A stretch of DNA of 62,578 nucleotides from Mesostigma viride (lineage: Eukaryota; Streptophyta; Mesostigmatophyceae; Mesostigmatales; Mesostigmataceae): contig RPFO01000923.1 of assembly GCA_009746045.1 (NCBI GenBank), forward strand, positions 1 to 62,578. The letters run 5' to 3'. This document shows, piece by piece, positions 31,334 to 55,105 of this stretch; within the stretch, counting starts at the first letter, position 1, and the number at the start of each line of letters is the position of its first letter. A program made the translations under genes and the position numbers. The notes under the pieces were generated by a model that saw only the letters and a program-made list of their open reading frames with translations, was not told where the DNA came from and ran no database searches.

Positions 31334-34026
31334 CTAACTACCTACTAACAGGCGTTTCTTTACACCCCGTCCGCTGGGCTTCTTTACACCCCCCTCCCGC
31401 ACATCTGCGCCAGCCTTCCCTTGAGGTTTTCGTTTGCCCTGCCCTGCGGCTTGGTCTCCCCCCTTCTCTTGGAGTCGTGGGGAAGATCTGGTCGCTGGGG
31501 AAGATCTGGTCGCCAGGTACCCCTTGTCCATCCACCACTCCAAATACGTTCCCTCAGGTGGCTTGAAACAGTTCCGCATCTCGTCTTGTTGTACCTTGAA
31601 AATTGCCGCGGGCATCGTCCCCTGCTCCCCATTAATCCAGATTCCCTTTTCGTCACACCCTTCTGCCCAAAATTTAACGTACCACACGCCCGTTTTATCC
31701 ACCTTTCGAACGACTCCATGCACCAGGAACGTGTCGACGTGGAAATCAGGCATGTGTGCCAGCTTCATTGGGTCTGCATTGAGTTTAGCCACCGAATCAG
31801 CAGCCCACGTGGGCTTCCACAACGTATCAAGGCGCTGGGATTGGTTCTTCCGATACTGGCAAAATTCACCGCCGTGCTTGCACAATACCGAAACCGGACA
31901 TCCAACAGGCGAGCGGGGCACGACCCGTTTCCCCCCCCCCCACCTTCCAGATTCTCCATCCACGGCTGCCAACTTGGTGGTGGCACTTTCTTGTCTAGTG
32001 GCTTGGGCTGGGTTGCGGTAACTGTGACACGTCTTTGTGGCGCTTCCTCCTCAGGTTCCGATTCTTCCGATTCTTCCGAATCTTCCTCAAACCCTTTGGG
32101 TGGGCCGCCATGCGCGTCATCCTTTGGCGGCTCCTCTTCAGACTCGTCACCTGTGGGTGGGACAAGCAATGACGAGCGGCGCAATTAGTTATCATTACAA
32201 TCGCAAATCAAACTTGGGAATATGCAAACATCATAATTTAACCGACCATATTCACTCAGATTAACTTACCCTTTGACAGATGACTAGCCGTTGCTCTTGA
32301 TCGAACGTGCCCGCCAGGCGAAAGGAGCTTTTTGCAGTAGTCGACGGCACGCCCCAACATCCCCCCCCAGACGCCCCCGAATTCCCCTTCGAGCCTCCCT
32401 CCCCTCCCCCCCCTCCTTCCCCCCCCCCTCTCCGCCCTTCTCTCCGCCCCCCTCTCCGCCCTTCTCTCCGCCCCCCTCTCCGCCCTTTGACCCGCCCCCC
32501 TCTCCGCCCTTCGACCCGCCCCCCTCTCCGTCCTTCGACCCCCCCCCTCTCCGCCCTTCGACCCCCCCCCTCTCCGCCCTTCGACCCGCCCCCCTCTCCG
32601 TCCTTCGACCCCCCCCCTCTCCGCCCTTCGACCCGCCCCCTCTCCGCCCTTTGACCCGCCCCCCTCTCCGTCCTTCGACCCCCCCCCTCTCCGCCCTTCG
32701 ACCCGCCCCCCTCTCCGCCCTTCGAACCCCCCCCTCTCCGTCCTTCGACCCGCCCCCCTTATCACCACCCTCATTCCCGCCCCCCTCATCATCGCCGGCA
32801 CCATCATCACCAACCTCCTCCCCATCATCACCCCCATGTGACCCGACATCCTCATCATCCCCCATTGAGACGTCTTCGGCCGAGGGGGTCTCCGAGGCGG
32901 CGCGCTTCCGGCGTTTCTTTTTGGTGCCAGCGCCTGCCGTCTCCAGCGGACGCTTCTGGGCTGCACCCGCAATTTCCTTGCCCGAACGGCCGTTGGGATT
33001 GGAAATATCCTCCCCCTCAGGCCGCTTCCCAAGTACCTTCAGAAGGACCTTAAACCCATCCACCTGCTCCTTTGACCCAATGAAGATCACGGGTGGGTTG
33101 AAGAATCCCGTGAAATCGCCTAGGTACGACGACCAGGCGTCCTTCACACCATTGAAATCTCCACAATCCTTCGCCGCCTTCCAGTCCCTTTTCTCCACCC
33201 ACGCACCCGTTCGACCCTTCAACAATTCCTCATCATTCCACAGCTTCGCGTGGTGTTCCAAATTCAGCAGCCATATCCCATTCTTGATATCCGGCTGGTT
33301 CACCCCCCCCTTCCTCTTCACAACAAATTCGAACCCCTCCATTGCATTAAGTACCACTTGAGCCAACCGTGTCGGCCCATCGCTTTTCTCCCACGCGAAA
33401 GTCTTCATCATGAACTCACAGGTCGTTTCCCCGTCAGACCCGTAAATTTTCTTAGAAATCCACGGGCCCTGCTGCTCGATTTCGGATGCCAGCTCCTCCG
33501 ACCCAAACTTCCGCGGGGGTTCCCGCTTCTCCCCCACCTTTTTTTGGCGACCCGACTGGACGTCCTCTGCCTCGGCATGTTCGGCTTGGCCTTCCTCCGG
33601 CACAGCCCCCGTCACCACCACAGCCCCCGCCACAGGCTGTACGGGTTGGGGCACCACAGCCTGTTCGGTTGGGGGTTCGGGCGCAATCAGGACCCACCAT
33701 TTCGTTTCCTCCTTGTGGGTCGTCCCAAAATCCGTCCTCTCCAGCAGTGCAAGTGGGAAGGTGGAATCGTCCCTCCCCGTTGGCCTGATAACCGCCCTTA
33801 GTCTCTTGGCAGCTACAGCGACCGTATCGGCCACCCTCTGAAGGGCGCTGTCGGATTCCGAAGGCTGCATCGGCAACCAGCCGAGGTCGCGTGGTTCGGG
33901 GTATTTCCCCAAATCGCGGTTGTAGATCATGAAAAGCTGGACCATCACCTCGCAGAAGATCTTGGCCATGTATGTCAGGTCATACAAGCACTGAGGAGGA
34001 ACGTGTTTGGCCTTCACGGTTGCCAT
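31334..34026 (-). CDS. Unknown acidic/basic repeat protein, two exons, one frameshift
   Basis: Starts ATGGCAACCGTGAAGGCC. Exon 1 (34026-32270) has a unique N-terminal region (KHVPPQCLYDLTYMAKIFCEV; FAWEKSDGPTRLAQVVL; DAWSSYLGDFTGFFNPPVIF), a basic KKKRRKRAAS stretch that could be a nuclear signal, an Asp/Glu run, and a low-complexity Gly/Arg/Glu part from a minisatellite in which the frame changes. A 119-nt intron (GTAAGT..CACAG) leads to exon 2 (32150-31334): acidic GDESEEEPPK, then CPVSVLCKHGGEFCQY and a compact domain with FLVHGVVRKVDKTGVWYVKF. The frame is lost at an 11-C run (31931-31941) and regained one base away. No family recognised. It may be continuous with the gene upstream, whose frame stops only 26 bp away. 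Confidence 0.55.
32400..32760. repeat. Minisatellite of 22-25 bp inside a coding exon
   Basis: Irregular units based on CTCCGCCCTTCGACCCGCC plus C runs. Because unit length is not a multiple of three everywhere, the reading frame drifts through it. It encodes Gly/Arg/Glu/Lys-rich sequence in the minus-strand gene. Confidence 0.85.
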
Positions 34027-34052
34027 GATAGACGGCCAGAATCGAAAGCGGG

Positions 34053-48103
<14,051 letters not shown>

Positions 48104-48629
48104 CTGTGACACGCAGACGACAAAGAAAAAATCCGCCGAATATGTTAGCAAGCGGTGCGGTGCAGCACACACATCTGACAAAGCTAATAGGTCAACCCTT
48201 AAAACCGTGTCCAACTGCCCGCTATAAAAACCGGGCAATTGTCACTTTCCATGATAATGTCCACAAACCAACCTAATAGTTAGTTATGGTCCATTATAGG
48301 ACACAAGCACACACATATATTCACCACCTTGGGGGTCATGTCATTGGTCATATTGCAATGTCCTATGGGTGCCAAATATAGCACCCCCTGACAGAAAGGA
48401 AGCTAGTAAAGGGCTCATGAACACCAAGGTTGCATGTGGAGGAGCAGGGACCCAGCTGCAAGCTCTAACAATAAATGCCCACTACAAATAGCGGACAGTT
48501 TGGTTTGTGACACCTGTTAGCATTACAAAGCTCAATTCTCATCCCGTAGCAACAAAAATGTAATGTCCGCTGTAAATATCACTCAAAACGGCTAAAGGGT
48601 TAAAACGAAGTTGTAGTTGTTTTGCGGCA

Positions 48630-48751
48630 TCAAGTTTCAAAGTACGTACTGGGATACCCTTCGCCAGCCTGCTTGGCATCCAGTAGGATAAGATCTTGGA
48701 ACCAGTAAGGGGGCTTCGCTTGCTGCGGCAGATGGTGCAATCCATTGTGAT
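48630..48751 (-). CDS. Possible terminal exon of an unidentified gene
   Basis: Behind a GCGCAG acceptor a short frame reads HNGLHHLPQQAKPPYWFQDL then ILLDAKQAGEGYPSTYFET and a stop. It has the look of a protein C-terminus (aromatic and charged mixture, no low complexity). No matching upstream exon was found and the family is not recognised. Confidence 0.3.
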
Positions 48752-48764
48752 CTGCGCGCAAAAC

Positions 48765-49010
48765 ATACACAAACGAACAACCCTCATAGGTTGAGCAATC
48801 CACAAAATCATGCCATTACTGTAACAACATGGGCAAAGCATACACAAACGAACAACCATCATAGATTGAGCTAGCAATCCACAACATCATGCCATTACTG
48901 TAACAACATGGGCAAAGCATACACAAACGAACAACCATCATAGATAGAGCTAGCAATCCACAACATCATGCCATTAATGTAATAACATGGGCAAAACATA
49001 CACAAACAAA
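48765..49010. repeat. 79-bp tandem repeat, about three copies
   Basis: Unit includes CATACACAAACGAACAACCA, TCATAGATTGAG, CAATCCACAACATCATGCC and TAACAACATGGGCAAA. Copies 2 and 3 carry CTAG between GAG and CAATCC that copy 1 lacks. Confidence 0.85.
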
Positions 49011-49085
49011 TAGCCATGATAGGGCATTAAGAGAATAGCCATGATTGGGGCAATAAGAGAATTTTTTTGTTCAATTCAATGATCA

Positions 49086-49608
49086 CAATTTATGCACACA
49101 GTCGATGCATTCATAAATGAGGCAGGTTCTTCCGAAAATTGGCTCCGTCGTAGAGTGTCAACGGCCAACTTGCAAACACGCACGTTACATGATATACATC
49201 CTAGTCATTATGGTCCTATACAAACGCCAGAAGGGCCTAATACCGGTTTAATTGGATCTTTAGCTACGCATAATAAAGTAAATGAATATGTTTTCTTGTC
49301 CTTTTTATACATTACAAAAAAATCAAGTAATTAAAAGTGAAATACCTATTTTTATACCTCCACATCAACAAGATCAATTTAAATTCGCCCCAGAATATTT
49401 ATTACTTTCTTGTTACTCTAGTGTTGAAAATAATTATGTTCATGTGCGATATAAACCAGAATTTAGTAGTAAAGCAGAAGAAGTCGATTATTTGGGGATT
49501 TCTCTAACGCAAGCTTCAATAGCTACTTCATTTATTCCCTTTTTGGAACATGATGATGCAAACCGAGCATTAATGGGTTGTAATATGCAAAGACAAGCAG
49601 TTCCATGA
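49086..49608 (+). pseudogene. rpoB: Plastid rpoB fragment in the nucleus (NUPT)
   Basis: A/T-rich DNA encoding RNA polymerase beta-subunit motifs: [28 protein letters not shown] and, after a frameshift near 49285-49300, [20 protein letters not shown] then [17 protein letters not shown], ending where the plastid gene would continue. Residues expected between HPSHYG and P(I/E)TPEGPN are deleted. The start of the segment is degraded. Codon use and composition differ from the surrounding nuclear genes. It is a decayed transfer from the plastid genome, not a working gene. Confidence 0.9.
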
Positions 49609-49844
49609 CACCAAGGTTGAGACTTACATGCATGGGACAAGAAAAACCTCGTTGCAAGGGTTGAAACAATAACGAAATTGTATGACCACAGACACATAAA
49701 ATGGAAGGCTTGCTCAGTATTATTATTTACCCATCAATCAATTTTAAAGGCAAGGAAATGTTGAAATACGGACGACCGTCCCAAGTTCGCCAGCATTAAC
49801 AAAAGCATTTCTGTGACAAGAACAGTGGGCGACCATTCCCATTA

Positions 49845-50627
49845 TTATCTTTTCCTCGTTTGTTTCTTCCCCTTCCCGGACTCGTATTCATAAGCGACGT
49901 CCGCCATCCCCAAACGATGCAAAATTTTGTTGGAGCTCTGCATCTTCTCCAACAGTTCTTGATCCGATTCCTCCTTTGCACGACGCGCTTCCTCTGCCTT
50001 CGCCTTTGCGGCCTCCACATCTGCATCTATATCCGCCTTCACCACCATCCTGATCAAACGGTCCCGCTCCTCAGGCCTCTTCGGCAGTCCCACCGGCTCT
50101 GCGGCAAGAAGAAGCTCCAAAATATCCTTGTGCAGTCTTTGTGCTTCCACAAATCCTAGCTTCGTCATCAAGGTGTACGCGCATTCACGCGCCACACCCT
50201 GCAAGGAATCCCCCATGGTAACGTTATGCCCATGAGCAAACCCGTACGCGCTGTCCCCCTCTGCCAAAATCTCGAGTCCCTGCCTGTCGAGGCGCACCAG
50301 CTCAACTTTCCGTTCCCCAGTGTGCGTTGCCGTGAAGTGGAGGACCGAGCGTGTCATTCCGGTCTTCCCCATCAACATCTGCAAACTTGCTACGTATGCG
50401 ATCCCACGAGCGCACACGTCCTCCAACTTCTCGGCAAAAGGTAGATGTGTCTTGCAATACACATCCAATCCCTCCAGTGGTCTATCACATCTAAGAAATC
50501 CACACCCCCCGTATGGATCCTTGGCATGTTGGTACTCGAGGTCGTGCTCTTGTAGGAACTTGTAATGTTCCGCGCACAGTCCCTCGACCCTTACGGGCTC
50601 CGTACAGATTTTGCATTTCGTTGCCAT
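49845..50627 (-). CDS. Two-finger C..C..C..H protein with coiled-coil tail
   Basis: 260 residues starting MATKCKICTEPVRVEG. Two fingers of the form C-x2/4-C-x(9-10)-C-x2-H: CKIC..LCAEH (about 5-20) and CGFLRC..YCKTH (about 40-60). The middle (about 85-185) is unique: VLHFTATHTGERKVELVRLD, GVARECAYTLMTKLGF. The tail is a charged coiled coil (DVEAAKAKAEEARRAKEES) ending in KGKKQTRKR, a plausible nuclear signal. The ATG directly follows a CAG, so a 5' leader intron is possible. Related in layout to the next two genes. Function unknown. Confidence 0.7.
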   Translation of the reverse strand: MATKCKICTEPVRVEGLCAEHYKFLQEHDLEYQHAKDPYGGCGFLRCDRPLEGLDVYCKTHLPFAEKLEDVCARGIAYVASLQMLMGKTGMTRSVLHFTATHTGERKVELVRLDRQGLEILAEGDSAYGFAHGHNVTMGDSLQGVARECAYTLMTKLGFVEAQRLHKDILELLLAAEPVGLPKRPEERDRLIRMVVKADIDADVEAAKAKAEEARRAKEESDQELLEKMQSSNKILHRLGMADVAYEYESGKGKKQTRKR

Positions 50628-50948
50628 CTGCGCAATTGCCATGAGTCCCATACAGCAGCCATTGTATAACAGGGGCAATAAGCACCGTCAGAACCCCCTC
50701 TGGCGTCTTTCTCACACAATTCTCAATCTAGTCTTGTTGTGCAATAATTGTTGGTTCAAAGGTCCGTTCAAAGAAGTTTTATGAGACAAAATAAATTAGT
50801 TTCAATTACACGCATCAGATTAATCAAATCATATTTTCTCCCTCTCTTTCTTACTGAGCAATTCTGTCCATCCTGCCCCTCTTTGCCGGCTTCTCATCAA
50901 TCTCCTCATCAAAATCACACACACGTCTAATCTGCTGTCTAATCTGCT

Positions 50949-51434
50949 CTACCAACCCCCCTTGCGCATCAGGTCTTTCACCTCCCCCTTCAAGAGCGCT
51001 GTCACGAGTCGCGCGCACTCATACGCGGACTCCGTGGCCAGGTCCCTTCCCATATCATGCCACACTTTGGCCGTTGGACAGTCGGGATGGTCTCCCATGT
51101 AAGCCCACACATGCCTTGGCGGCTTGTCCTTACCGCCTATCCCCTCTCCAGGTCGCATCTGTCCCACCTCCTCTATCACCCACTCTGCATCACGCAGCAT
51201 GAATCGAGGCTTCTTGTCAACATAGTACAAGACCAAAACCATGTTGTTGGGCCAAGGCTTCCACTTTTTCGTCACGATGTGACGGTCAATCGTCATCAGC
51301 CCGCTCTCGATTTCGGCAAACAACGCCCCCCATACGTCAGAATGCTTGGGACAGAACCACTCGCTTTCCGTCGGCACTCCTTCCCATTGACAATCCGGAT
51401 GTTCGCATCGAATGGGGTCATCGAATGAGGTCAT
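50949..51434 (-). CDS. C..C..C..H finger protein, unknown function
   Basis: 161 residues from MTSFDDPIRCEHPDCQW. One clear finger, C-EHPD-C..(13)..FCPKH, at about 10-34, then a domain with NMVLVLYYVDKKPRFMLRDA and SAYECARLVTALLKGEVKDL. The frame is also open upstream through CVCGWCKKYRC, so an earlier exon or a non-ATG start could add a second finger; the ATG follows a CAG acceptor-like site. Two palindrome copies lie 55-100 bp upstream of the start. A half-copy of the palindrome occurs inside the coding region (near 51067). Confidence 0.65.
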   Translation of the reverse strand: MTSFDDPIRCEHPDCQWEGVPTESEWFCPKHSDVWGALFAEIESGLMTIDRHIVTKKWKPWPNNMVLVLYYVDKKPRFMLRDAEWVIEEVGQMRPGEGIGGKDKPPRHVWAYMGDHPDCPTAKVWHDMGRDLATESAYECARLVTALLKGEVKDLMRKGGW

Positions 51435-51628
51435 CTGTGCACATCGATATTTTTTACACCACCCGCAAACGCACGCATTCAGCAGGGTCAACGGCCGTTG
51501 GCCCTGTTAAATTCCACACACCCCAACGGCCGTTGGCCTTAGACGCACAAAACTTGACACCATCAGGCGATTTTTTCCAAATGATTCTTCTTTATTAAAT
51601 AAATTTACATTCATCCTAAAATCACATT

Positions 51629-51973
51629 CTAGTCAACATCCTCCCCATCTTTAGTGGGTTGCATTCGACCCCAATTGTCGTTCATAAAACTGACCAAAAC
51701 ATGAGCCGGAGTCCCCACATCCTCCTCACGCCTCAATTTACGCAATACACCTTTAGCAATTCCACCATACCCATCAACCTCCGACATCATCATGCCCACG
51801 CCATCAAGACGTTCAGCGTGCAATTGCCCGTCCTCTTCGAGAACCAGATCGGGCAGGTCTTCCAGTTCGGCCTCCACAATCTCTATCAGGTTTTCCTTTG
51901 TAGTCTCCCCCCCTTCCTTTCCTTCTTTTCCGCACTCCATCCTACACCCTGCCCCTGCACAACCGACGTCCAT
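51629..51973 (-). CDS. Small acidic protein with Cys-rich start
   Basis: 114 residues, MDVGCAGAGCRMECGKEG then an acidic helical stretch (IEIVEAELEDLPDLVLEEDG) and a C-terminus ending GEDVD. The N-terminal C-x4-C-x3-C may be a remnant finger. It lies between two similarly oriented finger genes. A palindrome copy lies about 45 bp upstream of the ATG. Function unknown. Confidence 0.55.
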   Translation of the reverse strand: MDVGCAGAGCRMECGKEGKEGGETTKENLIEIVEAELEDLPDLVLEEDGQLHAERLDGVGMMMSEVDGYGGIAKGVLRKLRREEDVGTPAHVLVSFMNDNWGRMQPTKDGEDVD

Positions 51974-52044
51974 GGCAAGTTAAGAAACGGACTCAGCTCA
52001 CAGGACATTTTGCAAGTCCAACGGCCGTTGGCGACCAAAAACAC

Positions 52045-52827
52045 CTAGTCGCATGCATTCCTTGCTCTCTCCACCAAAGCAGAGGCCAGGACGACCCTTT
52101 CCACGACCTTTTCAATTTCCTCCCCCTCAGCATCAGCAACAACGGTCATGGCAAATCGGGCTTGGCGCTTAACCCCCGATGCCAGAACGGCAGCCATCTC
52201 CACACGAGTTTTTGACACTTCAACAGGTACAGGCAATTCGCCGACCGCAAAAGTAAGCCTTGCGAGGTGCGGGACCCACCAATCACCTTCCAAAAATCCG
52301 CAACCCCATCCAATCATGAAATACAACAACAGGTCTGCGCCCATGGCGCCTGCGATATCCAAGTCGTCATGCGAAACAATCGCATGCACGTCATCCTCCG
52401 AGCACAGCATCCATGTAAAAACGGCGTCCCCGAAACCTTGGCAGTAGGCATACGAGTCAAAGTCAGGGTGATTTAACATCCATTCCCGCGACCGGACCGC
52501 CATTCTTTCCAGACTTCCAGCACCGTCCACCTCAAAACTCAGGACAAGAGGTCCTTCACCAGCACTGGACTCGCCATTCACAAACAACAAGCCTCCTTTG
52601 ATCACCTCTTGCATCTCCCCTGACAACTTGGCGTGTCCATCACAAAAAGGCATGCAATCCGTCCCGAATGGAAGCTGGCAATCCCGGGCGATACATCCCC
52701 CCTTTTTTGCAAACAAATCCTTCACCCTCCCTGCCATTCCCGTTCGCACGCTGACATGACGCACGCACAAGTCATCCCCTCCTGCTCTCGCTTCCTGGCA
52801 CCACGCAACCGTGCATTTGACCGCCAT
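52045..52827 (-). CDS. Two-finger C..C..C..H protein, unknown function
   Basis: 260 residues from MAVKCTVAWCQEARAGG. Finger one is C-x4-C..LCVRH; finger two is CIARDC..FCDGH. A mixed alpha/beta-looking region follows (GPLVLSFEVDGAGSLERMAV, DLDIAGAMGADLLLYFMIGW, VEVSKTRVEMAAVLASGVKR). The layout, two fingers then a unique domain, matches the gene at 49845-50627. The start is preceded by GTCGCAG, and a near-identical leader precedes the unrelated gene at 53083-53697. Confidence 0.7.
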   Translation of the reverse strand: MAVKCTVAWCQEARAGGDDLCVRHVSVRTGMAGRVKDLFAKKGGCIARDCQLPFGTDCMPFCDGHAKLSGEMQEVIKGGLLFVNGESSAGEGPLVLSFEVDGAGSLERMAVRSREWMLNHPDFDSYAYCQGFGDAVFTWMLCSEDDVHAIVSHDDLDIAGAMGADLLLYFMIGWGCGFLEGDWWVPHLARLTFAVGELPVPVEVSKTRVEMAAVLASGVKRQARFAMTVVADAEGEEIEKVVERVVLASALVERARNACD

Positions 52828-53035
52828 CTGCGACCACCAACACCGTTTGATACACATTTCTCACCGTCAACGGCCGTTGGCTTGAAACAACAAGAATGAT
52901 TTACTACGCCCACGAAAATCACACCATTTTCCAGCCTCCAACGGCCGTTGGCGCACGAAAAATGCACGAAAAAAATTGGCATTATGCATTTATTGATTAC
53001 ATCCATAGTGCCACGTGGCGAATCACACCCAACTT
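52828..53035. repeat. Duplicated intergenic cassette, copy 1
   Basis: Roughly 200 bp closely similar to 53698-53900. It contains two palindromes, the shared leader (GTGAGAAATG, ATCAAACGGTGT, GGTGG, GCAG before ATG) and CATTTATTGATTACATCC with GTGCCACGTGGC. The coding sequences on either side are not similar. Confidence 0.8.
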
Positions 53036-53082
53036 TCCAGCTGCCAACGGCCGTTGGCGCAAAGAAAATCACACCCAACACT

Positions 53083-53697
53083 TCAGTCGCATAATCGATT
53101 CGCGTCAGTCACGCGCTCGAACTTGTACTCCTGCCCCAACGCGGACATCACCTCACCAACCGCTTTCTCAAACTCGTCAACACCGTCGGGTCCCCACTCA
53201 TGCACGTATTCCCTCAACCAGAACATGCAATCTCCAGCAGACACGAACAGCCGGTCGATGATCAGGTCAGTGTGATGCTTGAAGTACTTGCCGTCCTTCA
53301 AGATGACCCATTCGAACCGTCCCACCTCCCCTAAACCCTTAAACCCTTCTCCCCTATCATATGGCCGCGTCATCGGTATCCAACTTTCATTACCATCAGC
53401 ATCGATCGACTGAAAACAAATTGGGCTGGGTATTGATGGATCATAGGGCCTTATAGCACCACACCTCACAAGCACCTCCTCAAATGGCTCTACGGTCGGC
53501 TTTGGGAGTCCCCGACCCTCGATATTGAAAACAAGAGCCGCGGCCTTCGCGACATCCGGTCTCAAAAGAGACCTTTCACCCTTGGGCTTAAAATCCAGCT
53601 TAATGTCCGGCAGAAGCCTGAGCGCGCTCTTAACCACTCCCAGAAGCCTGTCTTCCAAGTTGATCCACTCGCCCCCCTCCGTCCTGTAGAACGTCAT
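53083..53697 (-). CDS. Unknown protein, 204 residues
   Basis: Starts MTFYRTEGGEWINLEDRLLG, continues with SALRLLPDIKLDFKPKGERS, PYDPSIPSPICFQSIDADGN and GRFEWVILKDGKYFKHHTDL, and ends FERVTDANRLCD. No zinc finger and no recognised family. Complex, non-repetitive sequence with a clean frame argues that it is real. The ATG follows GTTGCAG and the cassette leader. Confidence 0.65.
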   Translation of the reverse strand: MTFYRTEGGEWINLEDRLLGVVKSALRLLPDIKLDFKPKGERSLLRPDVAKAAALVFNIEGRGLPKPTVEPFEEVLVRCGAIRPYDPSIPSPICFQSIDADGNESWIPMTRPYDRGEGFKGLGEVGRFEWVILKDGKYFKHHTDLIIDRLFVSAGDCMFWLREYVHEWGPDGVDEFEKAVGEVMSALGQEYKFERVTDANRLCD

Positions 53698-53900
53698 CTG
53701 CAACCCACCGACACCGTTTGATATACATTTCTCACCGTCAACGGCCGTTGGCTTGAAAAAACAACAAGAGTTTTAAGATTTATTACGCGCACAAAGCACA
53801 CACTAGTTTTCAGTCTCCAACGGCCGTTGGCGCACGAAAAATGTTTTATTATGCATTTATTAATTACATCCATGGTGCCACGTGGCAAACCACACCCTAC
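53698..53900. repeat. Duplicated intergenic cassette, copy 2
   Basis: Counterpart of 52828-53035, with the same order of elements: leader, palindrome, spacer, second palindrome, CATTTATTAATTACATCC, GTGCCACGTGGC. Confidence 0.8.
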
Positions 53901-54081
53901 TTCCGGGTGCAAAGAAAATCAAACGCTAATTTGCAAGTTCCAACGGCCGTTGGCGCAAGAAAATCACACCCAAAATGCCTTCAGTCGCAGAATCCATTCC
54001 CCTCACGCAGTCGAACAGGGGTACTGTTCCCCCAGCGCGGACATCGCCTCACAAATCGCCCTTGGGTACGATTTAGTCCCC

Positions 54082-54871
54082 TCAAAAAACCTTGAACATT
54101 TCACCTTTGAACTTAAAATGCACTTCACCCCCCATCCGAATTACAAGTCCGGCCAAATTGACACCAGACCAGCTGTCTGTAACGTCGCCGTGCATAGTGC
54201 TGAGAGACTTTCTCGCCTCACGATACTTGGTACACCACTTCTTGTGTTCCTCCCAGTCCGCACGCTGGCATTCGGCAGCACAATACCGGACGTCTCGACA
54301 ACCCCCGCACTTGCGGTGGACACCCTCCATCACAGAGCACGCCTGATTCGAGCAACACTTTGGAAGCGAGCCGAGCATCGGCCCTCCCACCCCGGGAGAA
54401 CGATCATCCGTGAAAACGTCAATTTCACGGACTCGGAATTCCCGAATGTAAAATGGAAACCTTCAAACCCCCCCCCTCTACTCTCGCCGATACGGTCAAT
54501 CTCGGCTGCGCCTCACTCGCGTCTGGAAATTTCCCCCACTGGTCTTTCTCCCACTGGTCCCACCCAACCTTTCCGACATACGACACCAGAAGTCGAAACT
54601 CGACGTCTCGATTGAGTGGAACCCGATCCGCCGGCGTGGGCTTGTAGAATCCGCCAGCCAAGGCGAAGTACATGTCCAGCAACTGGAGATTAATCTGTCG
54701 TCCTACTGAGGCGAACGAGTCATACACGACCAAAACCGCAAACTGGCGACCCAGGCGCTTCTCGTGCTGCCGTACCCATCCGTGGATCTCGCGAGCCCGG
54801 TTAAGTACGTTTGCTGCCACGCAGGCAATCGCAGCGCGGGTCGAAGATTCCAGCTCGCCCGTCTCCGCCAT
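54082..54871 (-). pseudogene. MYND zinc-finger protein with novel N-terminal domain, one-base break
   Basis: Starts MAETGELESSTRAAIACVAA. The N-terminal domain (about 1-140) carries GRQFAVLVVYDSFASVGRQI and DVEFRLLVSYVGKVGWDQ, shared with the gene at 60176-60864. The frame then ends early, but one base away it continues through FYIREFRVREIDVFTDD into a full MYND finger: CCSNQAC..(9)..CGGC, DVRYCAAECQRADWEEHKKWC. The break maps to the AAA at 54457-54459, where one base fewer would restore the frame. MYND fingers bind proline-rich partners in the known families. Either a sequencing indel or a young pseudogene. Confidence 0.75.
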
Positions 54872-55105
54872 CCCTCCCCTGCGCCAATTGGCACGTGCGT
54901 AATACGTAAGTTATATTTTACTCAACCCCCCTTTTGACATTTCTCCATCCCAACGGCCGTTGGCGCAAGAAAATCACACCCAAAGTCAACGATTGATGAC
55001 GGCCTCATATAGCAAAATTGAAGATTAAAATTATTGATACATCATCCACAAAACTCCTAATCGAACTAGGTATCCCTCCAATCGGACAAGAAAAGAGGCT
55101 TCTCG

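Larger units (their letters stand above)
48104..49085. other. Upstream flank with A/T-rich and repeat sequence
   Basis: No complete gene. It contains a 79-bp tandem repeat and a possible terminal exon (both listed separately). Otherwise the sequence is A/T-rich, without palindrome copies. Confidence 0.45.

Noticed and set aside
49086-49608. Functional rpoB gene or plastid contig
   Set aside because: Frameshift, internal deletion, missing both ends and nuclear-type sequence on both sides.
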